55,202 bases of DNA from an uncultured Lentisphaerota bacterium (GCA_903912445.1 CAIWHP010000111.1:1-55202), one strand, 5' to 3'; positions 1-8,111 are shown, counted from the first letter of the stretch. Notes: a model not told the origin generated them from the letters alone. Numbers and translations are program-made.

Positions 1-22
1 CCGCTTCCACGAAGGGCACAAC

Positions 23-107
23 GGCGTCCCAGCGGGACGCCACGACAGCAGCCCGGTGCTTCGGCGCCGGGTGTGTGCGCTCTCTTCCGCCAAGTCCCGT
101 CAGGGAC
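23..107. repeat. three-hairpin intergenic repeat element
   Basis: Three consecutive stem-loops lie in 85 bases. At 23-41, GGCGTCCC pairs perfectly with GGGACGCC around a 3-base loop. At 52-71, CCCGGTGC pairs with GCGCCGGG around TTCG, closed by C-G, which is the hyperstable UUCG tetraloop. At 94-107, GTCCC pairs with GGGAC around GTCA. The first and third hairpins share the GTCCC/GGGAC core. No convincing coding frame crosses the stretch, which lies 3' of ffh. It may be a dispersed structured repeat or a transcribed RNA; the sequence alone cannot separate these. Confidence 0.5.
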
Positions 108-227
108 GAAAGAAAGGGTTCGGCGACCCCGGCTACAGTTGGACCGCGGTTGGCGAAGACGTGCGGGAAAATCATGCGGCTGTAACCTTGAAAATTATCG
201 CGCCGGATGTCCGCTGCGTGGGCGGAG

Positions 228-276
228 TTTTCAAAGGCTTGGAAGCCGGAACGCTGGTTTTCCCAGGCCTTGGATT
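228..276. repeat. paired TTCCAAG/CTTGGAA palindromes
   Basis: Two imperfect copies of the window's recurrent palindrome: TTTTCAAAGGCTTGGAA at 228-244 and TTTTCCCAGGCCTTGGA at 258-274, separated by about 13 bases. They lie about 30 bases beyond the ffh stop codon. The same pair arrangement recurs elsewhere in this window. No terminator-like T run follows in the ffh direction, so a pure terminator role is not supported. Confidence 0.55.
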
Positions 277-306
277 TTTTGCGCGGGCGGGCGGGACAGG
301 GGCAGG

Positions 307-1641
307 TCAGAACCGTTTCATCCGCATCATTTTCTTCTGCAGCTTGCCCATTTTCTGCATCATCTGCTGCGAACGCCGGAAATTGTTGAGCACTTCGTTG
401 ACGGCGGTGACGTCCGTGCCGCTGCCGCGGGCGATGCGGCGCTTGCGGCTGGCGTCGAGCACCTCGGGATGCCGCCGCTCCTTCACCGTCATGGACCGGA
501 TGATGGCCTCGGCCTTTTTCATCTCCTGCTCGGAGCCGGCCAGCGCCTGCTCGCGCTGCTCCGCCGGGATCTGCCCCACCCCGGGCAGCATCTCCAGCAG
601 GCTGCTCATCGAGCCGAGCTTTTTCATCTGCTGCATCTGCGAGAGAAAATCTTCCAGCGTCAGGGTCTTCTTGCGCAGCGTCTCTTCCGCCTGCGCCAGC
701 ATCTCCACGTCCACCGCCGCCTGCGCCTTCTCGACCAGGCTGACGATGTCGCCCATGCCGAGGATGCGCGAGGCCAGCCGGTCGGGGTGGAACGGCTGGA
801 GGTCCTCGGGCCGCTCGCCGACGCCGACCATGAGGATCGGGCACTGCGCCACATGCTGCACGCTCAGCGCCGCGCCGCCGCGCGCATCGCCGTCGAGCTT
901 CGTCAGGATCAGGCCGGTCAGGCCGATCTCGCGATGGAACGTCTCGGCCACGCTGACCGCTTCCTGGCCGATGGCGGCATCGAGCACGAGCACGGCATTG
1001 CGCGGCGCGAGGATTTCTTTCAGCTCCTTGAGCTCCTGCACCAGTTCGGCGTCCACCTGCAGCCGGCCGGCGGAGTCGAAGATCGCGATGTCCCAGGCGC
1101 CCGCCTCCACCTGGGAGCGCGCGCGGCGCCCGAAGTCGTGCAACCCCTCGCCCGCCTGCGGCCCGACGAAGTCCACGCCGACCTGGCCCGCCAGGATCTT
1201 GAGCTGGTCCACGGCCGCCGGCCGCTTCAGGTCGCACGCGACGAGCACGACGCGCCGGCCCTGCTGCTTCCAGAGCCGCGCCAGCTTGCCCGCCGTCGTC
1301 GTCTTGCCCGCGCCGTTGAGGCCGAGCAGCAACACCTTCGCCGGCTTGCCGCCGCCGAAATCGAACTCGCGCGTGCCCCCGCCGAGCAGCGCCACCAGCT
1401 CGTCGTGGACGTGTTTGATGACCTGCTGGCCGGGCGTGACGCTGTCGAGGACTTCCGCGCCGAGGCACTTGGCCTGGACGCGCGCGATGAACTCGCGCGC
1501 CACCTGAAAATTGACGTCGGCCTCCAGCAGCGCCATGCGCACCTCGCGCAGCGCATCCTGGACGTTGCGCTCGCTCAGTTTCCCGTAGCCGCGCAGGTTC
1601 TTGAAGACCTTTTGCAGCGAAGCCGAAAGTTTGTCGAACAC
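307..1641 (-). CDS. ffh: signal recognition particle protein Ffh
   Basis: SRP54-type GTPase of the signal recognition particle. It binds 4.5S RNA and hydrophobic signal sequences on ribosomes and delivers nascent membrane proteins to FtsY. The 444 residues match the family length. The N domain covers about 1-85. The G domain has GLNGAGKTTT (107-116, P-loop), DSAGR (189-193, where most members have DTAGR), TKLD (247-250) and DARGG. The C-terminal M domain is rich in Met and Lys and ends in a basic tail. The start MFDKL is the family's usual one. It stands alone, divergent from the purine permease; no SRP RNA gene was recognised nearby. Confidence 0.97.
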   Translation of the reverse strand: MFDKLSASLQKVFKNLRGYGKLSERNVQDALREVRMALLEADVNFQVAREFIARVQAKCLGAEVLDSVTPGQQVIKHVHDELVALLGGGTREFDFGGGKPAKVLLLGLNGAGKTTTAGKLARLWKQQGRRVVLVACDLKRPAAVDQLKILAGQVGVDFVGPQAGEGLHDFGRRARSQVEAGAWDIAIFDSAGRLQVDAELVQELKELKEILAPRNAVLVLDAAIGQEAVSVAETFHREIGLTGLILTKLDGDARGGAALSVQHVAQCPILMVGVGERPEDLQPFHPDRLASRILGMGDIVSLVEKAQAAVDVEMLAQAEETLRKKTLTLEDFLSQMQQMKKLGSMSSLLEMLPGVGQIPAEQREQALAGSEQEMKKAEAIIRSMTVKERRHPEVLDASRKRRIARGSGTDVTAVNEVLNNFRRSQQMMQKMGKLQKKMMRMKRF

Positions 1642-1763
1642 GCTCGTTGTCCTTGGTCAGTTGTTGGCCGGCGAAAAGCCCCGCGGTCCTGCCGCCCGGC
1701 GCACACGTTTTTTCCGCGCGCCGACCTTGGCAAATCCGCCCGCGCTCGGCAAGCCCGCAGAGT

Positions 1764-1796
1764 TTTCCCCGGGATTGCAAATCCGGCCCGGGGAAA
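1764..1796. promoter_or_regulatory. 10-bp perfect inverted repeat over the permease promoter
   Basis: TTTCCCCGGG (1764-1773) is repeated inverted as CCCGGGGAAA (1787-1796) with a 13-base spacer. The repeat surrounds the predicted -35 box of the downstream permease, and its right arm fills the -35/-10 spacer, so it is placed like a repressor operator. It could equally be a GC-rich member of the dispersed palindrome family. Confidence 0.45.
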
Positions 1797-1802
1797 TAGA
1801 AT
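1775..1802 (+). promoter_or_regulatory. putative sigma70-type promoter of the purine permease
   Basis: TTGCAA (1775-1780), a 16-base spacer and TAGAAT (1797-1802). The -10 matches the consensus at 5 of 6 positions. Transcription would begin at about 1809, the A of the permease start codon, implying a leaderless mRNA. Confidence 0.4.
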
Positions 1803-1808
1803 GCGCCG

Positions 1809-3152
1809 ATGAACTTCTCCGGCTACTTCCGGCTCGCGGAAAACCAGACGACCGTGCGGACCGAGCTCCTGGCGGGCGTGACCACGTTCCTGAGCATGGC
1901 CTACATCCTGTTCGTGCAGCCGGCGGTGCTGAGCGTGGACTTCGCCGGCCGCCCGACCGGCCTCGACGCAGGCGCCGTGCTGCTGGCCACCTGCCTGGCC
2001 TCGGCCGCCGGCTCGGCGCTGATGGGCCTGCTGGCGCGCTATCCGATCGCGCTCGCCCCAGGCATGGGCGAAAACTTTTTCTTCGTCAGCGTCTGCATGA
2101 GCCTGACGGCGCTCGGCGTGAGCCACGCGTGGCAGGCGGCGCTGGCGATGGTGTTCCTCTCCGGCCTCGTCTTCCTCGTGCTCTCGCTGGTGCGGCTGCG
2201 CGAGGCGGTGATCGAGGCGGTCAGCCCGAGCCTCTGCAACGGCATCGCGGCGGGCATCGGCCTGTTCATCGCGTTCATCGGGCTGAAGAACGCCGGCCTG
2301 ATCATCGCCAAGCCCGGCACGCTGGTCGGGCTGAACACGCACCCGGCGTGGGCCGACCTGGCGGTCTTCGGCGTCGGCCTGCTGGTGGCGGCAGGCCTGC
2401 AAGCGCGGAAGATCCGCGGCGCGCTCCTGCTGGGCATTCTCGCCGCGGCCGTGGCGGCGCTCGCGCTGGGCAAGACCCATTTCACCGGCCTCATCGGCCT
2501 GCCGCACATCCAGACCGGCGCGATCTGGCAGATGGACTTCGCGCAGGCGCTCACGCCCGCCGCCTGGCCGTTCATCCTGGTGTTTCTCTTCATGGTGCTG
2601 TTCGACACGGTCGGCACCCTGGTCGGCGTCACCCAGCAGGCGGGCCTGATGCAGGGCAACAAGCTGCCGCGCGCGACGCAGGCCTTCTTCGCCGACGCCG
2701 CCGCGACGACGCTCGGTGCCGCGCTGGGCACGAGCACCGTCACCAGCTATATCGAGAGCGCCACCGGGGTCCAGGCGGGCGGCCGCACCGGCCTGACGGC
2801 GCTGACGGTGGGCGCGCTGTTCCTGCTCGCGCTGCTCTTCAGCCCGCTGGTGGCGATGGTGGGCAGCTACGCGCCGATCACGGCGCCGGCGCTGGTGCTG
2901 GTGGGCGCGCTGATGATGCAGAGCGTGGCGCGGGTGGCGTGGGACGACGTCACCGAGGCCGTGCCGGCTTTCCTTGCGCTGCTGGGCATCCCGCTGACGT
3001 TCTCGATCGCCGACGGCATCGCGCTGAGCTTTGCAAGCTACCCGGTCCTCAAACTGCTGGGCGGCCGCGGCCGGGAGGTGCGCTGGCCGATGTATGCCAT
3101 GGCCGCGCTGCTGCTGTATTACTTTGCGTTCGTCCGCCCGCGGACAGGTTGA
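1809..3152 (+). CDS. NCS2-family purine (adenine/guanine/hypoxanthine) permease, AzgA/PbuG type
   Basis: Inner-membrane proton symporter for purine nucleobases. The N-terminus (N-Q-T-T-V-R-T-E-L-L-A-G-V-T-T-F) and its extension into the first helix are diagnostic of the AzgA/PbuG branch of NCS2. LFDTVGTLVGV at about residues 263-273 is the conserved motif of a later helix. Length (447 aa) and about 12-14 hydrophobic segments fit the family. It is a single gene facing away from ffh and ending 5 bases before the convergent lipoprotein gene. An inverted repeat lies over its promoter. The exact base transported cannot be read from the sequence. Confidence 0.9.
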   Translation: MNFSGYFRLAENQTTVRTELLAGVTTFLSMAYILFVQPAVLSVDFAGRPTGLDAGAVLLATCLASAAGSALMGLLARYPIALAPGMGENFFFVSVCMSLTALGVSHAWQAALAMVFLSGLVFLVLSLVRLREAVIEAVSPSLCNGIAAGIGLFIAFIGLKNAGLIIAKPGTLVGLNTHPAWADLAVFGVGLLVAAGLQARKIRGALLLGILAAAVAALALGKTHFTGLIGLPHIQTGAIWQMDFAQALTPAAWPFILVFLFMVLFDTVGTLVGVTQQAGLMQGNKLPRATQAFFADAAATTLGAALGTSTVTSYIESATGVQAGGRTGLTALTVGALFLLALLFSPLVAMVGSYAPITAPALVLVGALMMQSVARVAWDDVTEAVPAFLALLGIPLTFSIADGIALSFASYPVLKLLGGRGREVRWPMYAMAALLLYYFAFVRPRTG

Positions 3153-3157
3153 CGGCC

Positions 3158-3706
3158 TCAGCGGAGGCCGGAGATGTTCTTGAAGGGGATGATCTGCAGG
3201 CCATAGCCGTTGGAGAGCAGCCGGCCGGACCAGAAGGGCTCCAGTTCGGGATTCGTATTCTTGGCCACATCGATCTCGGCGAGGAACTCGGTGATCCCGG
3301 GCCGGTCAAAGTAAGAGGTTTCCACCAGGCCCGCCAAGATCAGTTCGCCGCCCGGCTGCAGCAAGTGGCAATCGCTCCTTTTGAAAAAACGCGTGGCTTC
3401 GCGCTCGATCATGTAGCAATCGTGCCGACCGTTCGGATAGGTCCAGAAGAAGCCCTGCTGCGGTTTCTTGGGGATCCAAAGAGCCCGGTTGCCCGTGTTG
3501 CGCACGGCGACGCTGAACGCGGCGGGTTTGCCGATCGGGACGACGGTGGCCGGCGCAGACAGCTTCAGCGTGAGGCCATCGCAATCCTGCGCATCGGTCA
3601 CCGGGCCGATGGTCTGGGGATGATAGACATCCTGAATGGTGCCACAGCCGGAAGACAACAGGCTCAACACCGCCAGCAGCTGAACGACCGCTTTTAGGTT
3701 GTGCAT
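3158..3706 (-). CDS. lipoprotein of unknown function, paralogue A
   Basis: Predicted outer- or inner-membrane lipoprotein of 182 aa. The signal peptide MHNLKAVVQLLAVL is followed by the lipobox LSSGC. I start at the second Met (3706) because a start at 3739 adds a charged 11-residue extension ahead of the signal. The mature part has a V-Y-H-P motif, a Cys in the D-C-D-G motif, a beta-rich centre, and QGFFWTYPNGRHDCYMIERE. It is a close paralogue of the next gene upstream (3861-4397), with long runs of near-identical DNA in the C-terminal two thirds. I do not recognise a named family. The middle section (I-G-K-P-A-A-F-S-V-A-V-R-N-T-G) resembles an immunoglobulin-like fold, which is only a guess. 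Confidence 0.8.
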   Translation of the reverse strand: MHNLKAVVQLLAVLSLLSSGCGTIQDVYHPQTIGPVTDAQDCDGLTLKLSAPATVVPIGKPAAFSVAVRNTGNRALWIPKKPQQGFFWTYPNGRHDCYMIEREATRFFKRSDCHLLQPGGELILAGLVETSYFDRPGITEFLAEIDVAKNTNPELEPFWSGRLLSNGYGLQIIPFKNISGLR

Positions 3707-3860
3707 ATCAGGTCTGGCAGATTCGTCCGGCTTCACCATACAGCGAGCACACGTCAGGGCACGGACCCTTTAGGTGAAACTCAGGTGAAAATCTAGCTTT
3801 TTCTTGCGGCTGCCGGCCAGACAGACTCCAAGCGGAGTGCGGGTTGAGCGCAGGGGCGGG

Positions 3861-4397
3861 TTAAATACCGGCGACATTCCTGAACGGGATCAGTTGCAGG
3901 CCATAGCCGTTGGAGAGCACCCGGCCGGACCAGAAGGGTTGCAGTTCGGGATTCGTGTTCCGCGCCACATCGATCTCGGCGAGGAACTCGGTGATCCCTG
4001 GCCGGTTGAAATAGGACGTTTCCACGAGGCCCGGCAGGATCAGTTCCTCACCCGGCTGCAGCAACAGGCATTCCGCTTTGCGGAAGAACCGCGCGGCTTC
4101 GCGCTCGATCATATAACAATCGTGCCGGCCGTTCGGATAGGTCCAGAAAAAGCCCTGTTGCGGCTTCTTGGGGAGCCAGATGGCGCGGTCGCTGGTGTTG
4201 CGCACCGTGACGCTGAAGGCGGCCGGCCTGCCCAGCGGAATGACATTGTTATGCGCCGCCAGTTTCACAACAATGCCATCGCAATTCTGCGAATCCGTGA
4301 CCGGACCCACGGTCCTGGGATGATAAACTTCCGGTACGGTGCCGCAGCCTGCAGCGGCCAAACTCGCGATTGCTAAGAATTTAACAGTCCAGTTCAT
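3861..4397 (-). CDS. lipoprotein of unknown function, paralogue B
   Basis: A 178-aa predicted lipoprotein with signal MNWTVKFLAIASL and lipobox AAAGC. It is the tandem duplicate of the gene at 3158-3706: V-Y-H-P, the D-C-D-G-like N-C-D-G motif, QGFFWTYPNGRHDCYMIERE, and a matching C-terminus around FWSGR-LSNGYGLQ. Differences cluster in the signal peptide and the first third. It is preceded by its own promoter-like sequence (4431-4459), so the two copies may be expressed separately. Function unknown; retention of both frames argues that both copies are used. Confidence 0.8.
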   Translation of the reverse strand: MNWTVKFLAIASLAAAGCGTVPEVYHPRTVGPVTDSQNCDGIVVKLAAHNNVIPLGRPAAFSVTVRNTSDRAIWLPKKPQQGFFWTYPNGRHDCYMIEREAARFFRKAECLLLQPGEELILPGLVETSYFNRPGITEFLAEIDVARNTNPELQPFWSGRVLSNGYGLQLIPFRNVAGI

Positions 4398-4430
4398 GTT
4401 GTACTACCCATAATTGATCTGTTTTCGAAC

Positions 4431-4459
4431 GTTATTAACATAAGCAACAAGCATGCCAA
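4431..4459 (-). promoter_or_regulatory. putative promoter of lipoprotein paralogue B
   Basis: On the minus strand TTGGCA (4454-4459) and AATAAC (4431-4436) are separated by 17 bases, in a locally AT-rich stretch of a GC-rich genome. The predicted start is about 27 bases before the ATG at 4397. Confidence 0.35.
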
Positions 4460-4628
4460 GCCCAAACCGGCGGGCTGGCGGTATCAGCCCTACAGCAAGG
4501 CTTTGGCGACTTGCAGCGGACCGCGCGGGAGTCGCCACCGCCTACCAGCCCCAGCGGTTTCATGGTATGCTGCCTTCGTCATCCCTCTCCACGCGCTTGG
4601 ACGGGAGGGCGATGCGTGGAGCCACGAG

Positions 4629-4997
4629 ATGAATTATGTGCTGATCTATATCACCGCAGCGAACCGGCCGGCGGCGCGCCGCCTGGGCGCCGCCCTGCTG
4701 CGCGAGCGCCTGATCGCGTGCAGCAACCTGGTCGGCCCCATCGAAGCGCACTACTGGTGGCAGGGGAAAATGGAAAGCGCGCACGAATGGCTGCTGCTGG
4801 CCAAGACCCGCGCCAGCCTCGCCGCGCAGGTGATCGCCCGGGTGAAAGCCTTGCACAGCTACCAGACGCCCTGCGTCGTGGCGCTGCCGCTAACGGCGGG
4901 TAATCCCGCTTTTCTGAAATGGATCGGGCAGGAAACGCGGCCGCCGCTGCGCAAACTCAGTCCCGGCCGCGCCCGCCGAGCAGGCCGGACCGGATGA
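4629..4997 (+). CDS. cutA: CutA1-like divalent-cation tolerance protein
   Basis: Small trimeric ferredoxin-fold protein of the CutA1 family (122 aa; family about 105-115). Visible hallmarks are LLRERLIACSNLVGPIEAHYWW, covering the conserved Cys, the I-x-S/A-x-Y-x-W strand and the K-x-E turn, then the helix with E-W-L-L-L-A-K-T. The start MNYVLIYIT at 4629 gives the family's first beta strand; the frame is open further upstream but without similarity. CutA1 proteins have been linked to copper tolerance and signalling, but their biochemical role is unsettled. The last 41 bases overlap the end of the convergent peptidase gene, so the basic C-terminal tail is probably an extension past the family end. 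Confidence 0.85.
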   Translation: MNYVLIYITAANRPAARRLGAALLRERLIACSNLVGPIEAHYWWQGKMESAHEWLLLAKTRASLAAQVIARVKALHSYQTPCVVALPLTAGNPAFLKWIGQETRPPLRKLSPGRARRAGRTG

Positions 4998-5652
4998 GAT
5001 AGTAGAGCAGCGTCAGCAGGGCCGTCACCGCGCTCGCCACATAGGTCAGGAAGGCCGCATTCAGCACCCGCGCCGCGCCCGCCTGCTCGGCCGGGCTGAC
5101 GATGCCGGCGCTGACCATCAACAGCTTGGCCCGCCGGCTCGCGTCCCACTCCACCGGCAACGTGACGAACGCAAAGACCACGGACAGCAGGAACAGCCCC
5201 ACCCCGACCTTGAGCAGGAGCGGGAAATTCATCAGCATGCCGGCGAAAAAAAGGATGTACGAAAGCTGGCTGCCGATGTTCGTCAGCGGGACCAGCTCCG
5301 TGCGCAGCTTGAGCGGCGCGTAGAGCTTCGCATGCTGGATCGCGTGGCCCGCCTCGTGGCACGCCACGCCGATCGCGGAGAGCGAGGCCGAGCGGTAGAC
5401 ATCCGGCGAAAGGTTCAGCGAGAGGTTGCGCGGATCGTAGTGATCGCTGAGAAAGCCCTCGTGCTCGCGGATGGTGATGCCCGTGATCCCCTGCGATTCC
5501 AGCAGGCGTTCGGCCGCCTGCGCGCCGGTCAGGCCCGACGCAGCGGCGACACGCGAGTATTTGGCGAACGTGCTGCGCGTCAGCCAGGTGGCCAGCAGCG
5601 CCAGCACCAGCCCCGGCAGCGCCAAACCAATATATAATGGATCGAGAAACAT
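4957..5652 (-). CDS. YugP-type zinc metallopeptidase, membrane-bound
   Basis: Predicted integral-membrane zinc metallopeptidase (231 aa) of the YugP/neutral zinc metallopeptidase family. After an N-terminal transmembrane helix comes the conserved block with EGFLSDHYDPRNLSLNLSP and then HEAGHAIQH, whose HExxH is the zinc site. Two further helical hydrophobic segments follow (about 120-165), then E-W-D-A-S-R-R-A, which supplies the third ligand region, and a last helix. I start at MFLDPLYIG (5652); a longer frame upstream runs through the tRNA-Ala gene and is not credible. Substrate unknown. It lies 84 bases downstream of tRNA-Ala on the same strand and may be read from the tRNA promoter. Confidence 0.9.
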   Translation of the reverse strand: MFLDPLYIGLALPGLVLALLATWLTRSTFAKYSRVAAASGLTGAQAAERLLESQGITGITIREHEGFLSDHYDPRNLSLNLSPDVYRSASLSAIGVACHEAGHAIQHAKLYAPLKLRTELVPLTNIGSQLSYILFFAGMLMNFPLLLKVGVGLFLLSVVFAFVTLPVEWDASRRAKLLMVSAGIVSPAEQAGAARVLNAAFLTYVASAVTALLTLLYYLIRSGLLGGRGRD

Positions 5653-5735
5653 GGTCTCATTCCTTTGCGCCCGCGGCGCGTTTGCTTGTGGGGATTTGAC
5701 AACCGGCACCGTCGAAACGTTCAACGCTTGCGTGT

Positions 5736-5811
5736 TGGTGGAGGGTAGGAGAGTTGAACTCCCGACCTCCTGAATGCCATTCAGGCGCTCTACCAACTGA
5801 GCTAACCCCCC
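5736..5811 (-). tRNA. tRNA-Ala (anticodon GGC)
   Basis: A complete 76-base cloverleaf including an encoded CCA end. The acceptor stem is GGGGGGT/ACCCTCC and contains the G3-U70 wobble pair that is the main identity element for alanyl-tRNA synthetase. The D arm is GCTC..GAGC. The anticodon stem CCTGA/TCAGG encloses loop ATGGCAT, giving anticodon GGC, which reads GCC and GCT. The T arm contains GTTCAACTC. A near-consensus promoter lies just upstream (5829-5856). Confidence 0.97.
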
Positions 5812-5828
5812 AGCACGGAAGCGCGGCG

Positions 5829-5856
5829 ACTATAGGCAATTTCTTCACGTTGTCAA
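5829..5856 (-). promoter_or_regulatory. strong sigma70-type promoter for tRNA-Ala
   Basis: On the minus strand TTGACA (5851-5856, perfect -35) and TATAGT (5829-5834, 5 of 6) are separated by 16 bases. Transcription would start about ten bases before the tRNA 5' end. Confidence 0.6.
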
Positions 5857-5946
5857 CGGTCAAACCAATTTTTTCGCCCCGCCCGCCGCGCCGCAGCAGC
5901 CCAGGTGTTCCGGTGTGGAGTGCGGCAGCTCGCTCCCGCCTTGTGC

Positions 5947-5964
5947 GGCGGAGCCTGCTCCGCC
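5947..5964. repeat. GC-rich intergenic hairpin
   Basis: GGCGGAGC-CT-GCTCCGCC, a perfect 8-bp palindromic arm pair, in the gap between tRNA-Ala and the aminotransferase gene. Similar compact hairpins occur at 14318-14339 and 18265-18304. The rest of the 5857-6089 gap holds no gene I can support. Confidence 0.45.
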
Positions 5965-6089
5965 GTAGCGGGAAAACGCTCGAGGCAGAGGCAAAGGCGC
6001 ACAGCGAGCAGCCGGGCCGAAGGCGAGACGGGCACAGCCAACCCGGTGCACCAAGGCCGCGCTCGCGACGCCCTCTTGTCCAAGGTGGA

Positions 6090-7289
6090 TCAGCGGCAGC
6101 CGGCTGCCTGCAACGCCTGCGCGAGCCATGCAAACTGTTCGCGGGAGTTATACATTTGCGCCGAAATACGCACATAGCGCTGCGCCGGCGCGCCCCAGTT
6201 CACCACCGGCACCTCGACCGCCGCCTGTTCCAGCAGCCGGGTCTGCAGCGGATCGATCGCGCCGGGCGGCGTGGGCGCACCTTGCAGGCGCGCCGGCAGC
6301 ACGAGGGTGGCCATCGCGCCGAGCAGGTCCTCGGGACACAGCGGCGGCACGTCCAGTTCGGCGCAGAGCAAGCGACGCGCTGCGCAGGCCAGTTCGCGAT
6401 TGCGCCGCAGCAGTTCCGCAAAACCGCCCGGCAGCAGCGCCGCGCACCAGTCGATCGCCGCACCCACGCACAGCCACGGCGTCGGATCCTGCGTGCCGGC
6501 CCAATCGAAGCGCGTGTGCAGCGCGTTGCGGCCCGGCCGCGGCGTGTTGTAGCCGTGGCTGATGACGGCCGGCTGGATGTGCTCCTGGAGATCGGGGCGC
6601 ACGTAGAGGAAGCCCGCCCCCTTGGGCGCGCACAGCCACTTGTGGCAGTTGCCCGCATAGTACGCCGGACGCAGCGCGTCGAGATCCACCGGCACCATGC
6701 CCGGCGCATGCGCGCCATCCACCAGCGTGTCGACGCCGCGCTCCGCCAGGGCGCGCACGAGTTGCGCCACGGGAAACACCAGCGCCGTCGGGCTCGTCAC
6801 GTGGTCCACCATCGCCAGGCGCGTGCGCGGCGTCACCGCCGCCAGGACCGCCGCGACGACCTCCGCGGCGCTGGCGACCGGGAGCGGGACCTGCGCCACC
6901 ACCAGCCGCGCCCCGGCGCGCCGCGCCACCTCGGCCAGCACGCAGCGGCAGGCGTTGTAGTCGTGGTTCGTCGTCAGGAGCTCGTCGCCCGGCCGGAACT
7001 CCAGCGAGCGGGCGACGGCGTTGATGCCGGCCGTGGCGTTCGGCACGAAGGCGAGGTGCTCCGGCGCCGTTTGCAGCAGCTGCGCCAGCCGCGCCCGCGA
7101 GGCATCCAGCAGCGGCTCGCACTCCCGTGTGAAAAACCGCACCGGCTCCGCCTCCAGCCGCGCCCGCAGCCCGGCCTGCAGGTCCAGAATGGCGCGCGGA
7201 CAGGCGCCGAAGGAACCGTGATTCAGGAACACGACCGCCGGATCAAGCGTCCAACCGGCGGCCCATGATGATGGTGCAGGCAGTTGCAT
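6090..7289 (-). CDS. class V aminotransferase (isopenicillin-N epimerase-like), PLP-dependent
   Basis: PLP-dependent fold-type I enzyme (399 aa) of aminotransferase class V, closest in layout to isopenicillin-N epimerase/cysteine desulfurase-like proteins. NHGSFGACP near the N-terminus, NATAGINAVARS (phosphate-binding), VDGAHAPGM (Asp contacting the PLP ring nitrogen) and NCHKWLCAPKGAGFL (Lys forming the Schiff base) are visible in the expected order. I start at MQLPAPSS (7289); an ATG 11 codons further up adds a hydrophobic stub. No dedicated pathway genes adjoin it, so the substrate is open; epimerase, lyase and transaminase activities all occur in this clade. Confidence 0.88.
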   Translation of the reverse strand: MQLPAPSSWAAGWTLDPAVVFLNHGSFGACPRAILDLQAGLRARLEAEPVRFFTRECEPLLDASRARLAQLLQTAPEHLAFVPNATAGINAVARSLEFRPGDELLTTNHDYNACRCVLAEVARRAGARLVVAQVPLPVASAAEVVAAVLAAVTPRTRLAMVDHVTSPTALVFPVAQLVRALAERGVDTLVDGAHAPGMVPVDLDALRPAYYAGNCHKWLCAPKGAGFLYVRPDLQEHIQPAVISHGYNTPRPGRNALHTRFDWAGTQDPTPWLCVGAAIDWCAALLPGGFAELLRRNRELACAARRLLCAELDVPPLCPEDLLGAMATLVLPARLQGAPTPPGAIDPLQTRLLEQAAVEVPVVNWGAPAQRYVRISAQMYNSREQFAWLAQALQAAGCR

Positions 7290-7433
7290 AGCAGGCAGTA
7301 TAAACCAAACCAATACGCCCATGCCATAGCCAAGGCGGAGGCCCGGAGTGGTGGATGCTCAAACCGCTTCAACGAACGAGGACGTGGTCAGCCGGGGAGG
7401 TAGGAGGGAGGAGCTGCCGTGCGGGCGCGGAAC

Positions 7434-8096
7434 TCAGCGCGCGGCCGGCGTTGCCAGGAAGGTGACGAGCTGCTCGCGGTTGAGCTGGAGCACCACGTCG
7501 CGCACGATCAATTCGATCTCGCCGGTCTTCTTGCGGAAGAACCGCTCGATCAGCCCCAAGTGCCGCACAAAGAAACGCACCGCCCCGTTTTCGGGGTAGG
7601 CCCAGATGTCGGCGCAATAGCGCGTGCTGGCCGGACCATCCGGCCACGCCCGCAGCGCCAGCACCATGTGAAAATTGCCGAAGAACCGCTCGCCATCCAC
7701 CCGGAACAGCAGCTCCGCGTGCTCCGCATCCGGCCCGCAGCGCGCGATTTCCATGATGTCGGAAGGCTCGTGGTCCTTGTTGATGTAATGCCACACGTTC
7801 GTCGAGTCCGGCCGCGCCTTGATCGAGAAGCCGACCTTCTGGCCCCGCGGCCGCGACGCGGCGTAGGCGCGCTGCACGTCGTCGAGCAGCCGCTGCCGCC
7901 CGAACATATCCTGCGCCGAGCCCCACGCCACGGCGACCTGTCCGCTGGTCGTGACCGCGATGCAGTTGTTGCTCAGAATCTCCTGCGCCAGGGGATAATT
8001 CGTCGCCACGAGCCGCGCCGCGCCCAGGGCCGAGTCAGCCCGCGCCACCGCGGCGAGCGTCAGCACCGCCGCCAATAATTTCCAGAACGGGTTCAT
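7434..8096 (-). CDS. secreted protein of unknown function
   Basis: Hypothetical 220-aa protein with a clear Sec signal peptide (MNPFWKLLAAVLTLAAVARA, cleavage after ARA). The mature part is mixed alpha/beta with several aromatic residues, a Cys pair (positions about 124 and 166) and no motif I recognise; W-A-Y-P-E-N-G-A-V-R-F-F-V-R stands out. It lies downstream of nothing on its strand and is divergent from the acyl-CoA dehydrogenase gene. A weak promoter-like pair precedes it. Function cannot be assigned. Confidence 0.75.
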   Translation of the reverse strand: MNPFWKLLAAVLTLAAVARADSALGAARLVATNYPLAQEILSNNCIAVTTSGQVAVAWGSAQDMFGRQRLLDDVQRAYAASRPRGQKVGFSIKARPDSTNVWHYINKDHEPSDIMEIARCGPDAEHAELLFRVDGERFFGNFHMVLALRAWPDGPASTRYCADIWAYPENGAVRFFVRHLGLIERFFRKKTGEIELIVRDVVLQLNREQLVTFLATPAAR

Positions 8097-8111
8097 GCAA
8101 AAGTGGGCGGG

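Noticed and set aside
56-1812. Long plus-strand open frames opposite ffh (up to about 580 codons)
   Set aside because: They are antisense to a clear Ffh, with Arg/His/Gln-rich or Ser/Arg-rich products typical of GC-rich shadow frames and no family features.
5653-5796. N-terminal extension of the zinc peptidase into the tRNA-Ala gene
   Set aside because: A tRNA gene occupies these bases, and the family begins with the hydrophobic MFLDP segment.
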